Shown: in pieces, positions 1 to 5,441 of the stretch | Layout: every line of letters begins with the position of its first letter | Numbering within the stretch: position 1 is the first letter of the stretch | Assembly (NCBI GenBank): GCA_910585555.1 | Contig: CAJUFU010000082.1 | Coordinates: 1-10,634, forward strand | Origin: an uncultured Lachnospiraceae bacterium | Lineage (GTDB): Bacteria > Bacillota > Clostridia > Lachnospirales > Lachnospiraceae | Direction: 5' to 3' | DNA length: 10,634 nt | The notes under the pieces: model-generated | Told to the model about the DNA's origin: nothing | Seen by the model: the letters and a program-made list of their open reading frames with translations, nothing else | Database searches by the model: none | Program-made: the position numbers and the translations under genes

Positions 1-177
1 GAAATATTAAGACAAGTATGTTTGGCTGCGAGAAAACACGGTCTGAAACAGTTGCAGTTATCAGTTGAAAAGGACAATGCTGCTTCCATAAAAACAATCG
101 AGAAAAATGGTGGAAATTATTGTAGGAGCTTTACTTTTGATAATGAGGAAGCATATGTATATTTGATAAATCTTTGA
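1..177 (+). CDS. GNAT-family N-acetyltransferase, C-terminal fragment
   Basis: An open frame runs from the first base of the window to a TGA at 175-177, giving 58 residues; the start lies outside the window. The stretch reading LSVEKDNAASIKTIEKNGG is the typical motif B region of GNAT acetyltransferases, in which an Asn followed by small residues begins the helix that packs on acetyl-CoA before a final beta strand. GNAT enzymes move an acetyl group from acetyl-CoA to an amine. The substrate cannot be told because the acetyl-CoA-binding loop (motif A) and the N-terminus are missing. The gene converges on argG, with a hairpin between them. Codon use is AT-rich compared with argG. Confidence 0.8.
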   Translation, partial: EILRQVCLAARKHGLKQLQLSVEKDNAASIKTIEKNGGNYCRSFTFDNEEAYVYLINL

Positions 178-203
178 ACCGGATATATGTCTTGTATCAG
201 AAA

Positions 204-236
204 ACTGCCTGATATTAAAGCATAATACCAGGCAGT
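204..236 (-). terminator. Hairpin between converging genes, probable argG terminator
   Basis: ACTGCCTGATATTA (204-217) pairs with TAATACCAGGCAGT (223-236): 13 of 14 positions match, around a 5-base loop. On the minus strand the stem runs into a short T run (complement of the A bases at 201-204), which suits a modest terminator for argG. On the plus strand no T run follows, so termination of the acetyltransferase gene here is less certain. The place between two converging genes supports a terminator role. Confidence 0.6.
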
Positions 237-250
237 CAGACTAAAGCAGA

Positions 251-1474
251 TTAAAGCAGTTTCACACCATTCTCCTGCATCTTTAATGCGCGGACCTTGC
301 TGGATAAACCAAACAGGTTGATGAAACCTTCCGCGTCGTGATGGTCATACATATCGCCGGTCGTGAAGGAAGCGATGCTCTCATTGTAGAGTGTGTAGGG
401 TGAAGTGGTGCCGGCCTTGATAATATTGCCTTTATAAAGTTTGAATTTCACTTCGCCCGTCACATATTCCTGAGTAGACTCTATAAATGCCTGTACAGCC
501 TTGCGCAGGGGAGTGAACCATTTGCCTTCGTAAACAATCTGTGCAAACTTATTACCCATATCCTGTTTGAGTGCGTAAGTATCACGGTCAAGAATCAGCT
601 CCTCAAGCTGCTGATGCGCTTCATAGAGGATTGTGCCGCCGGGCGTCTCATAGACACCGCGGGATTTCATGCCTACGACACGGTTTTCCACGATATCTAC
701 GATACCGATGCCGTGTTTGCCGCCCAATTCGTTCAGGGTTGCGATAATTTCAGCTACCTTCATTTTCTTGCCGTTAACAGAGGTGGGGATGCCTTTTTCA
801 AAAGTCATGGTCACATACTCCCCTTCCGCGGGAGCCTTTTCCGGTGTAGTGCCAAGAACTAAGAGATGTTCATAGTTAGGCTCATTGGCAGGATCCTCCA
901 GCTCAAGGCCCTCATGGCTGATATGCCATAAGTTACGGTCGCGGCTGTAGCTGGAATCTGCGGAGAAAGGAAGGTTGATGCCGTGCTGGCGGCAGTATTC
1001 GATTTCTTCCTCACGGGAGTTCAAGGTCCATTTCTCGTTACGCCATGCGGCAATGATCTTTAAGTCCGGAGCCAGGGCCTTGATGCCTAACTCGAAACGT
1101 ATCTGGTCGTTGCCTTTACCGGTAGCGCCGTGGCAGATAGCAGAAGCACCTTCCTTGCGGGCAATCTCCACCAGCTTCTTGGCAATGACGGGTCTCGCCA
1201 TAGAAGTGCCCAGGAGATACTTGTTTTCATAGACTGCATGTGCCTGCACACAGGGCATGATAAAGTCGTTACAGAACTCGTCTGTTAAATCTTCGATGTA
1301 AAGTTTGGAAGCGCCGCTTGAAAGGGCACGCTCCTCCAAGCCGTCAAGTTCTTCACCCTGACCGCAGTTGCCGCACACGCAGATGACATCATAGTCAAAA
1401 TTTTCTTTCAGCCAGGGAATGATCACGGTGGTGTCAAGTCCGCCAGAATACGCAAGAACTACTTTTTCTTTCAT
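251..1474 (-). CDS. argG: Argininosuccinate synthase
   Basis: This 407-residue cytoplasmic enzyme joins citrulline and aspartate, using ATP, to give argininosuccinate, the next-to-last step of arginine synthesis. It has the N-type ATP pyrophosphatase loop AYSGGLDTT (about residues 8-16) and the second family signature GATGKGNDQIRFE (about 116-128). YLLGTSMARP (about 86-95) and SADSSYSRDRNLWHISHEG are also typical of the family, and the length is normal. I chose the ATG at 1472-1474, not the in-frame ATG five codons upstream (1487-1489), because the upstream ATG lies within the Shine-Dalgarno sequence GGAGG (1483-1487), which sits 8 bases before the chosen start. No argH follows within the window. 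Two ArgR-like operators lie upstream, so repression by arginine is likely. Confidence 0.97.
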   Translation of the reverse strand: MKEKVVLAYSGGLDTTVIIPWLKENFDYDVICVCGNCGQGEELDGLEERALSSGASKLYIEDLTDEFCNDFIMPCVQAHAVYENKYLLGTSMARPVIAKKLVEIARKEGASAICHGATGKGNDQIRFELGIKALAPDLKIIAAWRNEKWTLNSREEEIEYCRQHGINLPFSADSSYSRDRNLWHISHEGLELEDPANEPNYEHLLVLGTTPEKAPAEGEYVTMTFEKGIPTSVNGKKMKVAEIIATLNELGGKHGIGIVDIVENRVVGMKSRGVYETPGGTILYEAHQQLEELILDRDTYALKQDMGNKFAQIVYEGKWFTPLRKAVQAFIESTQEYVTGEVKFKLYKGNIIKAGTTSPYTLYNESIASFTTGDMYDHHDAEGFINLFGLSSKVRALKMQENGVKLL

Positions 1475-1482
1475 GTAAGTTT

Positions 1483-1487
1483 CCTCC
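1483..1487 (-). promoter_or_regulatory. Ribosome binding site of argG that decides its start
   Basis: On the minus strand GGAGG stands 8 bases before the ATG at 1472-1474. An alternative in-frame ATG at 1487-1489 overlaps this site and has no site of its own, so the shorter protein beginning MKEKVVLAYSGG is preferred. That start also matches the usual N-terminus of the family. Confidence 0.85.
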
Positions 1488-1576
1488 ATTTAAATAAGTA
1501 ATGAAATTGTTATACAGGTACTCTCTATATGCAGGCCGTCGTCCAAGTAACAGCAGGCCGCATTTATCTCTAAAAC

Positions 1577-1605
1577 AATATACAACAAGACAACATAGAT
1601 TGCAA
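1577..1605 (-). promoter_or_regulatory. Candidate sigma-A promoter for argG
   Basis: On the minus strand the -35 box TTGCAA (1600-1605) and the -10 box TATATT (1577-1582) are 17 bases apart. Transcription would begin near 1570 and give a leader of about 95 bases. I see no T-box or other riboswitch in that leader. A second option further upstream has a -35 of TTCAAT (1637-1642) and a -10 of CATAAA (1613-1618) with 18-base spacing. In that arrangement the operator at 1615-1634 would lie inside the promoter. Sequence alone does not decide between the two. Confidence 0.5.
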
Positions 1606-1614
1606 GTGTAAATT

Positions 1615-1634
1615 TATGCATATTTTTATGAATA
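1615..1634. promoter_or_regulatory. ARG-box-like operator 1 (ArgR/AhrC type)
   Basis: TATGCATA and TATGAATA form a dyad around TTTT, with 7 of 8 positions symmetrical. This resembles the AT-rich ARG box (TGAAT and ATTCA half sites around an A/T core) bound by the arginine repressor ArgR/AhrC when arginine is present. The position between argG and its upstream control region fits. It lies just upstream of the favoured argG -35 box, or inside the alternative promoter. The assignment rests on pattern and gene context only. Confidence 0.5.
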
Positions 1635-1667
1635 TTATTGAAAAAACTGCATAAATAGAAAAAATAG

Positions 1668-1682
1668 TTGAATATTATGCAA
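1668..1682. promoter_or_regulatory. ARG-box-like operator 2 (ArgR/AhrC type)
   Basis: TTGAATATTATGCAA is a 15-base dyad with one mismatched pair and is close to the ARG box consensus. Its centre lies about 50 bases from that of operator 1, nearly five helical turns, which would suit cooperative binding of an ArgR hexamer across both sites. It covers the -35 box of a rightward promoter, so ArgR bound here would be expected to block rightward transcription. Confidence 0.5.
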
Positions 1683-1696
1683 TTATGATGTATAGT
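1668..1696 (+). promoter_or_regulatory. Candidate rightward sigma-A promoter, divergent from argG
   Basis: The -35 box TTGAAT (1668-1673) and the -10 box TATAGT (1691-1696) are exactly 17 bases apart. Transcription would begin near 1703, about 130 bases before the DUF3990-type gene. The -35 box lies inside ArgR-like operator 2. It may be the native promoter of argC, now reading first through the two-gene cassette. Confidence 0.5.
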
Positions 1697-1749
1697 TATA
1701 CACCGTAGAGCATGAAAGAGCAGAAAGAAAATGAAAACGGGATGTGTTT

Positions 1750-1769
1750 CGGCAATGATTGTCATGCCG
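1750..1769 (+). promoter_or_regulatory. Hairpin in the leader of the DUF3990 cassette
   Basis: CGGCAATGA (1750-1758) pairs with TCATGCCG (1762-1769), giving 8 base pairs with one bulged A and a TTG loop. It lies in the roughly 130-base untranslated stretch between the rightward promoter and the DUF3990 gene. No T run follows, so it is not a simple terminator. It could be a leader structure that affects expression, or chance. I see nothing else identifiable in the rest of 1701-1833 apart from the ribosome binding site GGAGG at 1820-1824. Confidence 0.3.
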
Positions 1770-1833
1770 TTAGGTACGTGGTATATTGGATAGAGATGCC
1801 ATAGGTTGGGTTGTGGAGTGGAGGTAAGAAAAC

Positions 1834-2307
1834 ATGATTCTCTACCATGCAAGTAAGGAAATTGTTGAATTTCCGGAAGTGCGGAAAACGAGATATACAA
1901 AAGATTTTTCATGGGGATTTTATTGTACAAATAATTTTGAACAGGCTGTGCGATGGGCAAATCGTGGAGCGGGTAAACCGACAATCAATTATTATTCCTA
2001 TGAACCCAATGATACATTATCTGTTTTGAAATTTGATTCTATGACTGACGAATGGCTTGATTTTATTGCGAGATGTCGATCGGGAGAGACGCATTCGTAT
2101 GATATAGTAGAAGGGCCGATGGCAAATGATACTGTTTGGAACTATGTCAATGATTTTCTGACAGGGCGGATAAGCCGAAAGCAGTTTTGGGTGTTGGCAG
2201 AATTCAGGTATCCAACACATCAGATCAGTTTTCATACATTATCAGCTCTTGATTGTTTGGCCTTTGAAAGGAGTGAACTTGTTTATGACAGCGAAAGAAA
2301 GAAATGA
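1834..2307 (+). CDS. DUF3990-type protein, possible ADP-ribosyltransferase-like enzyme
   Basis: This 157-residue protein is soluble, with no signal peptide or membrane segment. It begins MILYHAS and has GFYCTNNFEQAVRWANR near residues 28-44, KFDSMTDEWLDFIARCRSG (66-84), YDIVEGPMANDTVWNYVNDF (89-108) and YPTHQISFHT (126-135). I recognise these blocks as the DUF3990 family. An early His (H5), a Gly-Phe-Tyr-x-Thr motif (Y30, T32) and a late polar residue (Q130, or E93 in the middle block) resemble the H-Y-[E/D/Q] layout of NAD-using ADP-ribosyltransferases. I recall the family being grouped with that fold, but no activity is shown here. GGAGG ends 9 bases before the ATG. Its 3' end overlaps the next gene by 23 bases, so the two are translationally linked. 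It sits alone with that partner between argG and argC, in AT-rich DNA, and looks like an accessory cassette. A toxin or defence role is inference. Confidence 0.75.
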   Translation: MILYHASKEIVEFPEVRKTRYTKDFSWGFYCTNNFEQAVRWANRGAGKPTINYYSYEPNDTLSVLKFDSMTDEWLDFIARCRSGETHSYDIVEGPMANDTVWNYVNDFLTGRISRKQFWVLAEFRYPTHQISFHTLSALDCLAFERSELVYDSERKK

Positions 2308-2728
2308 CTTCTTCTATGTGTGTTCCCTGATTGAGTATATTGCCCGTGAGACGAAAAATAAACGAGGAGTTATTGTAAAGGCGCTGGGCAAAGACGGAAT
2401 AGAGAAACAATTATATGATGCCGAGGTGAATCATTGTCTTTCTTTTGAGCAGGTATGTGATGAGGTAGTAGAGCAGTATCAAATAGCCAAAGGGGATTTT
2501 GATACCATTACAGGATGTAAATATACAATTCCCAGCTACCAGGATATTGGGAAATTATATAGTATCATGATTGAAGATTGTGCAGAACCGGGAAAAGAAG
2601 TGGAAGAGTTAATTCATATTTTTACTTCATTTATCAGCGACGGAATATCGAATTTTCAATCGGACTTATATTACCAGAACCCCAATTATCTGGAGTGTTC
2701 CTATAAGGCTGGGTATCTGTTGGATTAA
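2285..2728 (+). CDS. Helical partner protein of the DUF3990 cassette, function unknown
   Basis: This 147-residue soluble protein has no membrane segment. It overlaps the end of the DUF3990-type gene by 23 bases in a different frame. I chose the ATG at 2285 because AAAGGAG (2267-2273) precedes it; an upstream in-frame ATG at 2249 has no such site. Recognisable blocks are FFYVCSLIEYIARETKNKRG (residues 9-28), VNHCLSFEQVCDEVVEQY (48-65), GDFDTITGCKYTIPSYQDIGK (70-90) and the C-terminal YYQNPNYLECSYKAGYLLD. I recall similar proteins beside DUF3990 genes in clostridia, and cannot give a firm family number. The sequence looks mainly alpha-helical. The tight overlap and co-occurrence suggest an antitoxin, an immunity protein or a subunit that acts with the upstream protein. 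This is inferred from context, not from a known domain. Confidence 0.7.
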   Translation: MTAKERNDFFYVCSLIEYIARETKNKRGVIVKALGKDGIEKQLYDAEVNHCLSFEQVCDEVVEQYQIAKGDFDTITGCKYTIPSYQDIGKLYSIMIEDCAEPGKEVEELIHIFTSFISDGISNFQSDLYYQNPNYLECSYKAGYLLD

Positions 2729-2735
2729 AAGTATA

Positions 2736-2754
2736 GCCTCTATCTAATAGAGGC
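2736..2754 (+). terminator. Short perfect hairpin after the DUF3990 cassette
   Basis: GCCTCTAT (2736-2743) pairs perfectly with ATAGAGGC (2747-2754) around CTA, beginning 7 bases after the stop codon. No T run follows, so it may stabilise the 3' end or stop transcription only weakly. Read-through into argC remains possible. Confidence 0.4.
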
Positions 2755-2829
2755 AGGGCAGGAGTCTCAAAAGGGACTATTGGAATCTGTAGCATAGGTA
2801 ATTGCGAAACTGTGTTTTCAAAAGTTTCC

Positions 2830-2969
2830 GTTGTACAAAATAGACAATCACCGTAGGGCACGCTTGCGCTGCACTGCCGCTCGCAGCGGTGCATAAGACG
2901 CCAGAAGACGGCGTCTAAACACCGGCGGCGTCAAAGCACCCTACTTGTGATTTGTCTATTTTGCACAAC
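2830..2969. mobile_element. MITE-like palindromic element, 140 bp, upstream of argC
   Basis: The left end, 2830-2858, begins GTTGTACAAAATAGACAA. The right end, 2939-2969, read on the other strand begins GTTGTGCAAAATAGACAA, and both continue through TCAC to GTAGGG. They match except for one substitution, one inserted A and a short C versus AA difference. The core is GC-rich and holds smaller hairpins: AGACGCC (2896-2902) with GGCGTCT (2910-2916), and TGCAC...CGC with GCGGTGCA around 2870-2893. No open frame fits inside. TTTCC occurs at 2825-2829 and again at 2973-2977, a possible but imperfectly placed target duplication. The layout is that of a non-autonomous inverted-repeat element or a large structured repeat. 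Apart from this element and the short hairpin at 2736-2754, I see no gene in 2729-3037. Confidence 0.6.
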
Positions 2970-3037
2970 TGCTTTCCTGAAAGAATGTGATTCGCAATGA
3001 TCTAATCTGCAGCGATGAGAGAGGAGAGGGATGATAT

Positions 3038-4105
3038 ATGATAAAAGCAGGAATTATAGGAGCCACAGGATATGCAGGCGGTGAATTGGTGAGGCTTCTG
3101 ACAGCTCACAGCAAGGTAGAAGTGGTATGGTACGGCTCGAGAAGTTATATCGATCAGAAATATGCGCAGGTATACCAGAATATGTTTCAGATTGTGGACG
3201 CCAAATGCATGGATGATAATATGGAGGAGCTGGCAAAGCAGGTGGACGTGATTTTTACGGCCACACCCCAGGGATTTTGCGCGTCTTTGATGAAGGAGGA
3301 TATTCTTTCAAAGGTAAAGGTGATAGATTTAAGCGCTGATTTCCGGATAAAAGATGTTCCTACCTATGAAAAGTGGTATGGTATCCAGCACAAATCACCC
3401 CAGTATATAGAAGAAGCGGTTTACGGGCTGTGTGAGATTAACAGGGAAGATGTGAAAGGCGCCCGCCTGGTGGCTAATCCGGGCTGTTATACTACCTGCT
3501 CCATTCTCACGGCGTATCCGCTGGTGAAAGAGGGACTGATTGATACGGACACCCTGATCATAGATGCCAAGAGCGGCACATCAGGGGCAGGGCGCGGTGC
3601 GAAAGTGCCCAATCTTTACTGTGAGGTGAATGAGAATATTAAGGCTTATGGTGTGACCAGTCACAGGCATACGCCGGAGATTGAGGAACAGCTCGGTTAT
3701 GCGGCAGGCAGGGAGGTCGTGTTGAACTTTACCCCGCATCTGGTGCCGATGAACCGGGGAATCCTGGTGACGGCCTATGCGAAGCTTCTGCCGGTGAAGG
3801 GAGCGGACGGGCCGATGCGTCTGCCATCTTACGAGGAAGTGAAGGCCGTGTATGATCAGTATTACCAGAAAGAAAAATTTGTCCGCGTTTTGGAGAAAGG
3901 TGTGTGCCCGGAGACTAAGTGGGTGGAAGGCAGTAATTATGTGGATATCAACTTTGTGATTGACGAGCGGACGGGCCGGGTCATCATGATGGGCGCCTTG
4001 GATAACTTGGTCAAATGGGCGGCAGGACAGGCAGTGCAGAATATGAATCTGATGTTTGGATTTGCGGAGAGCGAGGGACTGGAATTGGTGCCTTTGTTCC
4101 CTTAA
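3038..4105 (+). CDS. argC: N-acetyl-gamma-glutamyl-phosphate reductase
   Basis: This 355-residue cytoplasmic enzyme reduces N-acetylglutamyl phosphate with NADPH to the semialdehyde, the third step of arginine (ornithine) synthesis. The N-terminal Rossmann loop is GATGYAGGEL (8-17). The catalytic cysteine is C150 in ANPGCYTT, followed by DAKSGTSGAGRGAK (176-189) and the SHRHTPEI block (208-215) with its conserved His. Length is normal for the family. The ATG at 3038 follows a purine-rich GAGAGGAGAGGG stretch. An out-of-frame ATG at 3031 is not used. The gene stands alone: no argJ, argB or argD follows, whereas argC often heads that operon in Firmicutes. I see no convincing promoter between the palindromic element and the start; TCTAAT at 3001-3006 is only a weak -10 candidate. 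Expression may depend on transcription from the divergent region near 1700. Confidence 0.96.
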   Translation: MIKAGIIGATGYAGGELVRLLTAHSKVEVVWYGSRSYIDQKYAQVYQNMFQIVDAKCMDDNMEELAKQVDVIFTATPQGFCASLMKEDILSKVKVIDLSADFRIKDVPTYEKWYGIQHKSPQYIEEAVYGLCEINREDVKGARLVANPGCYTTCSILTAYPLVKEGLIDTDTLIIDAKSGTSGAGRGAKVPNLYCEVNENIKAYGVTSHRHTPEIEEQLGYAAGREVVLNFTPHLVPMNRGILVTAYAKLLPVKGADGPMRLPSYEEVKAVYDQYYQKEKFVRVLEKGVCPETKWVEGSNYVDINFVIDERTGRVIMMGALDNLVKWAAGQAVQNMNLMFGFAESEGLELVPLFP

Positions 4106-4108
4106 CTT

Positions 4109-4168
4109 GGACATAAAGTTAGACTAAGGATGCAAAAAACACATCCTAAGTCTAACTATGTTATGTCC
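4109..4168 (+). terminator. Long hairpin directly after argC
   Basis: The left arm 4109-4132 (begins GGACATAA, ends AAGGATG) pairs with the right arm 4142-4168 over 23 base pairs, with a 3-base bulge and one mismatch, around an A-rich 9-base loop. It begins 3 bases after the argC stop. No T run follows on either strand. The position suggests a transcription end or an mRNA-stabilising structure. The unusual length also allows a small repeat element. Confidence 0.55.
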
Positions 4169-4196
4169 GGAAGAATGCCGTTTGCGGCATTCTTCC
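4169..4196 (+). terminator. Second, perfect hairpin after argC
   Basis: GGAAGAATGCCG (4169-4180) and CGGCATTCTTCC (4185-4196) form a perfect 12-base-pair stem around TTTG. It begins on the base after the previous hairpin. What follows is CAAAATTTA, not a clear T run. Together the two structures probably separate argC transcription from the dCMP deaminase gene that begins at 4234. Confidence 0.55.
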
Positions 4197-4233
4197 CAAA
4201 ATTTAGGTTCATTATGGAGAAGGGAAAGTAAGT

Positions 4234-4722
4234 ATGGAGAGAAGAGATAAGGTTAACTATTATTTGGATTTGGCGAAGATGGTGGCGCAGAGGTCTACTT
4301 GTCTGCGCAGGCATTATGGGGCGGTTATCGTGAAGAATGATGAGGTGATAGCCACCGGTTATGTGGGAGCGCCCCGGGGCAGGAAGAACTGTACAGATGT
4401 GGGGGAGTGTATCCGCACGAAACTGGCGATTCCCAGAGGCGAACGATACGAGCTGTGCCGTAGTGTACATGCGGAGACAAACGCGATTATCAGCGCTTCC
4501 AGAGATAAGATGATTGGAAGTGCCATGTATCTGACCGGGGTGGAGGCGGATACGGGAGAGTATGTGAAGAACTCCTGCAGTTGTTCCATGTGCAAGCGGC
4601 AGATCATCAACGCGGGAATCGAAACGGTGTATGTGAGGGATACGGATACAGAGTATAGAGTGATTCCGGTTCAGCAGTGGATAGATGAGGATGAATCCTT
4701 AGAGGGTGTATTTGGCTATTGA
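4234..4722 (+). CDS. dCMP deaminase family protein (ComEB-like)
   Basis: This 162-residue zinc enzyme belongs to the cytidine/deoxycytidylate deaminase fold. Such enzymes convert dCMP to dUMP, a source of dTMP. Residues CRSVHAETNAI (75-85) give the zinc ligand H79 and the proton-shuttle E81. C117 and C120 in SCSMCKRQIINAGI complete the zinc site. The usual proline before the first cysteine (PCxxC) is replaced here by serine. The first third, with RRHYGAVIVKNDEVIATGYVGAPRG and later Cys residues (C53, C60), matches dCMP deaminases that bind a second, structural zinc. GGAGAAGGG (4216-4224) precedes the ATG by 9 bases. In Bacillus the relative is called comEB, but no competence genes are nearby. 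Substrate specificity for dCMP is inferred from the family. Confidence 0.88.
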   Translation: MERRDKVNYYLDLAKMVAQRSTCLRRHYGAVIVKNDEVIATGYVGAPRGRKNCTDVGECIRTKLAIPRGERYELCRSVHAETNAIISASRDKMIGSAMYLTGVEADTGEYVKNSCSCSMCKRQIINAGIETVYVRDTDTEYRVIPVQQWIDEDESLEGVFGY

Positions 4723-4821
4723 TAAACGTGCCGCCTGAAAAGGCGGAGGAATTTGAATACTGTAAAGTTATGCGCGGTCACAACACAGTTGAGATAAAGG
4801 CGGCGCAGAAGTGAGGTAAAA

Positions 4822-5409
4822 ATGGACTTACAGGAAGATATCATCAATGTGGGTGAGCGGGATATGGCAATCGAACCGGTTGACATAAAACCCTCACCCG
4901 ATGGAAGACTTTTAAAGGAAATGGCAGTATATGAGCTACTTGAAAAGCTGGAAATACCTTTTCTGCGGCTGGACCATGGAGTGACAGCCACGGTGGAAGA
5001 CTGCCATGATGTGGACAGTAAACTGGGTATTCATATCTGTAAGAATCTTTTCCTGTGTAATGCCCAGAAGACCGCTTTCTATATGCTGATGATGCCCGGC
5101 ACGAAAAAGTTTAAGACCAAAGAGCTTTCCAGTCAGATTGGCAGTGCCAGACTTTCCTTTGCAGGTGCGGAATATATGGAGGCGTTTCTTGATATTACGC
5201 CCGGGTCGGTAAGTGTGATGGGACTGATGAACGATAAGGAGAACCGGGTGCGGCTTCTCATAGACCGGGATATTCTGGCGGATGAATTTGTGGGGTGTCA
5301 CCCCTGCGTGAATACTTCCAGCATGAAGATTCGCACGGCGGATATATTGGAGAAGTTTCTTCCTTATGTGAAGCATGATTATACGGCGGTGACGCTTGTG
5401 GGAGAGTAG
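4822..5409 (+). CDS. Prolyl-tRNA editing protein (YbaK/ProX-type aminoacyl-tRNA deacylase)
   Basis: This 195-residue cytoplasmic protein resembles the stand-alone editing domains that hydrolyse mischarged tRNA, such as Ala-tRNA(Pro) (ProXp-ala, also called ProX or PrdX). Family marks are SPDGRLLKEMAVYELLEKL (25-43), the catalytic-type lysine in KNLFL (K74), SARLSFA (108-114), GSVSVMGLMND (128-138) and GCHPCVNTSSMKI (158-170). The first 24 residues are longer than in many relatives, so a start at the in-frame ATG at 4864 is possible. I kept the ATG at 4822 because GAGG (4813-4816) precedes it. The gap of 99 bases after the deaminase gene holds a small CCGCC/GGCGG hairpin and no clear promoter. 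The next gene follows after 32 bases. Confidence 0.88.
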   Translation: MDLQEDIINVGERDMAIEPVDIKPSPDGRLLKEMAVYELLEKLEIPFLRLDHGVTATVEDCHDVDSKLGIHICKNLFLCNAQKTAFYMLMMPGTKKFKTKELSSQIGSARLSFAGAEYMEAFLDITPGSVSVMGLMNDKENRVRLLIDRDILADEFVGCHPCVNTSSMKIRTADILEKFLPYVKHDYTAVTLVGE

Positions 5410-5441
5410 AGGAAGGATATAAACCGGAAAGGCGACAGGAT

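Noticed and set aside
1475..1489. Longer argG start adding five residues (MEETY).
   Set aside because: That ATG overlaps the Shine-Dalgarno sequence serving the internal ATG at 1472-1474, and the shorter N-terminus matches the family.
1475..1580. A possible T-box or other riboswitch in the argG leader.
   Set aside because: I see no T-box antiterminator core (UGGNACC-type) and no terminator hairpin with a T run. The only repeat is GCAGGCCG, present twice (1531-1538 and 1553-1560), which does not form a convincing structure.
1712..1804. A 30-codon plus-strand frame (MKEQKENENGMCFGND...) in the leader of the cassette.
   Set aside because: The ribosome binding site is weak (GAG only) and I see no family resemblance. 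I mention it in the leader finding and do not call it a gene.
1490..1984. A 164-codon minus-strand open frame upstream of argG.
   Set aside because: It covers the promoter and operator region and overlaps the well-supported DUF3990-type gene. The translation has no recognisable domain and no ribosome binding site.
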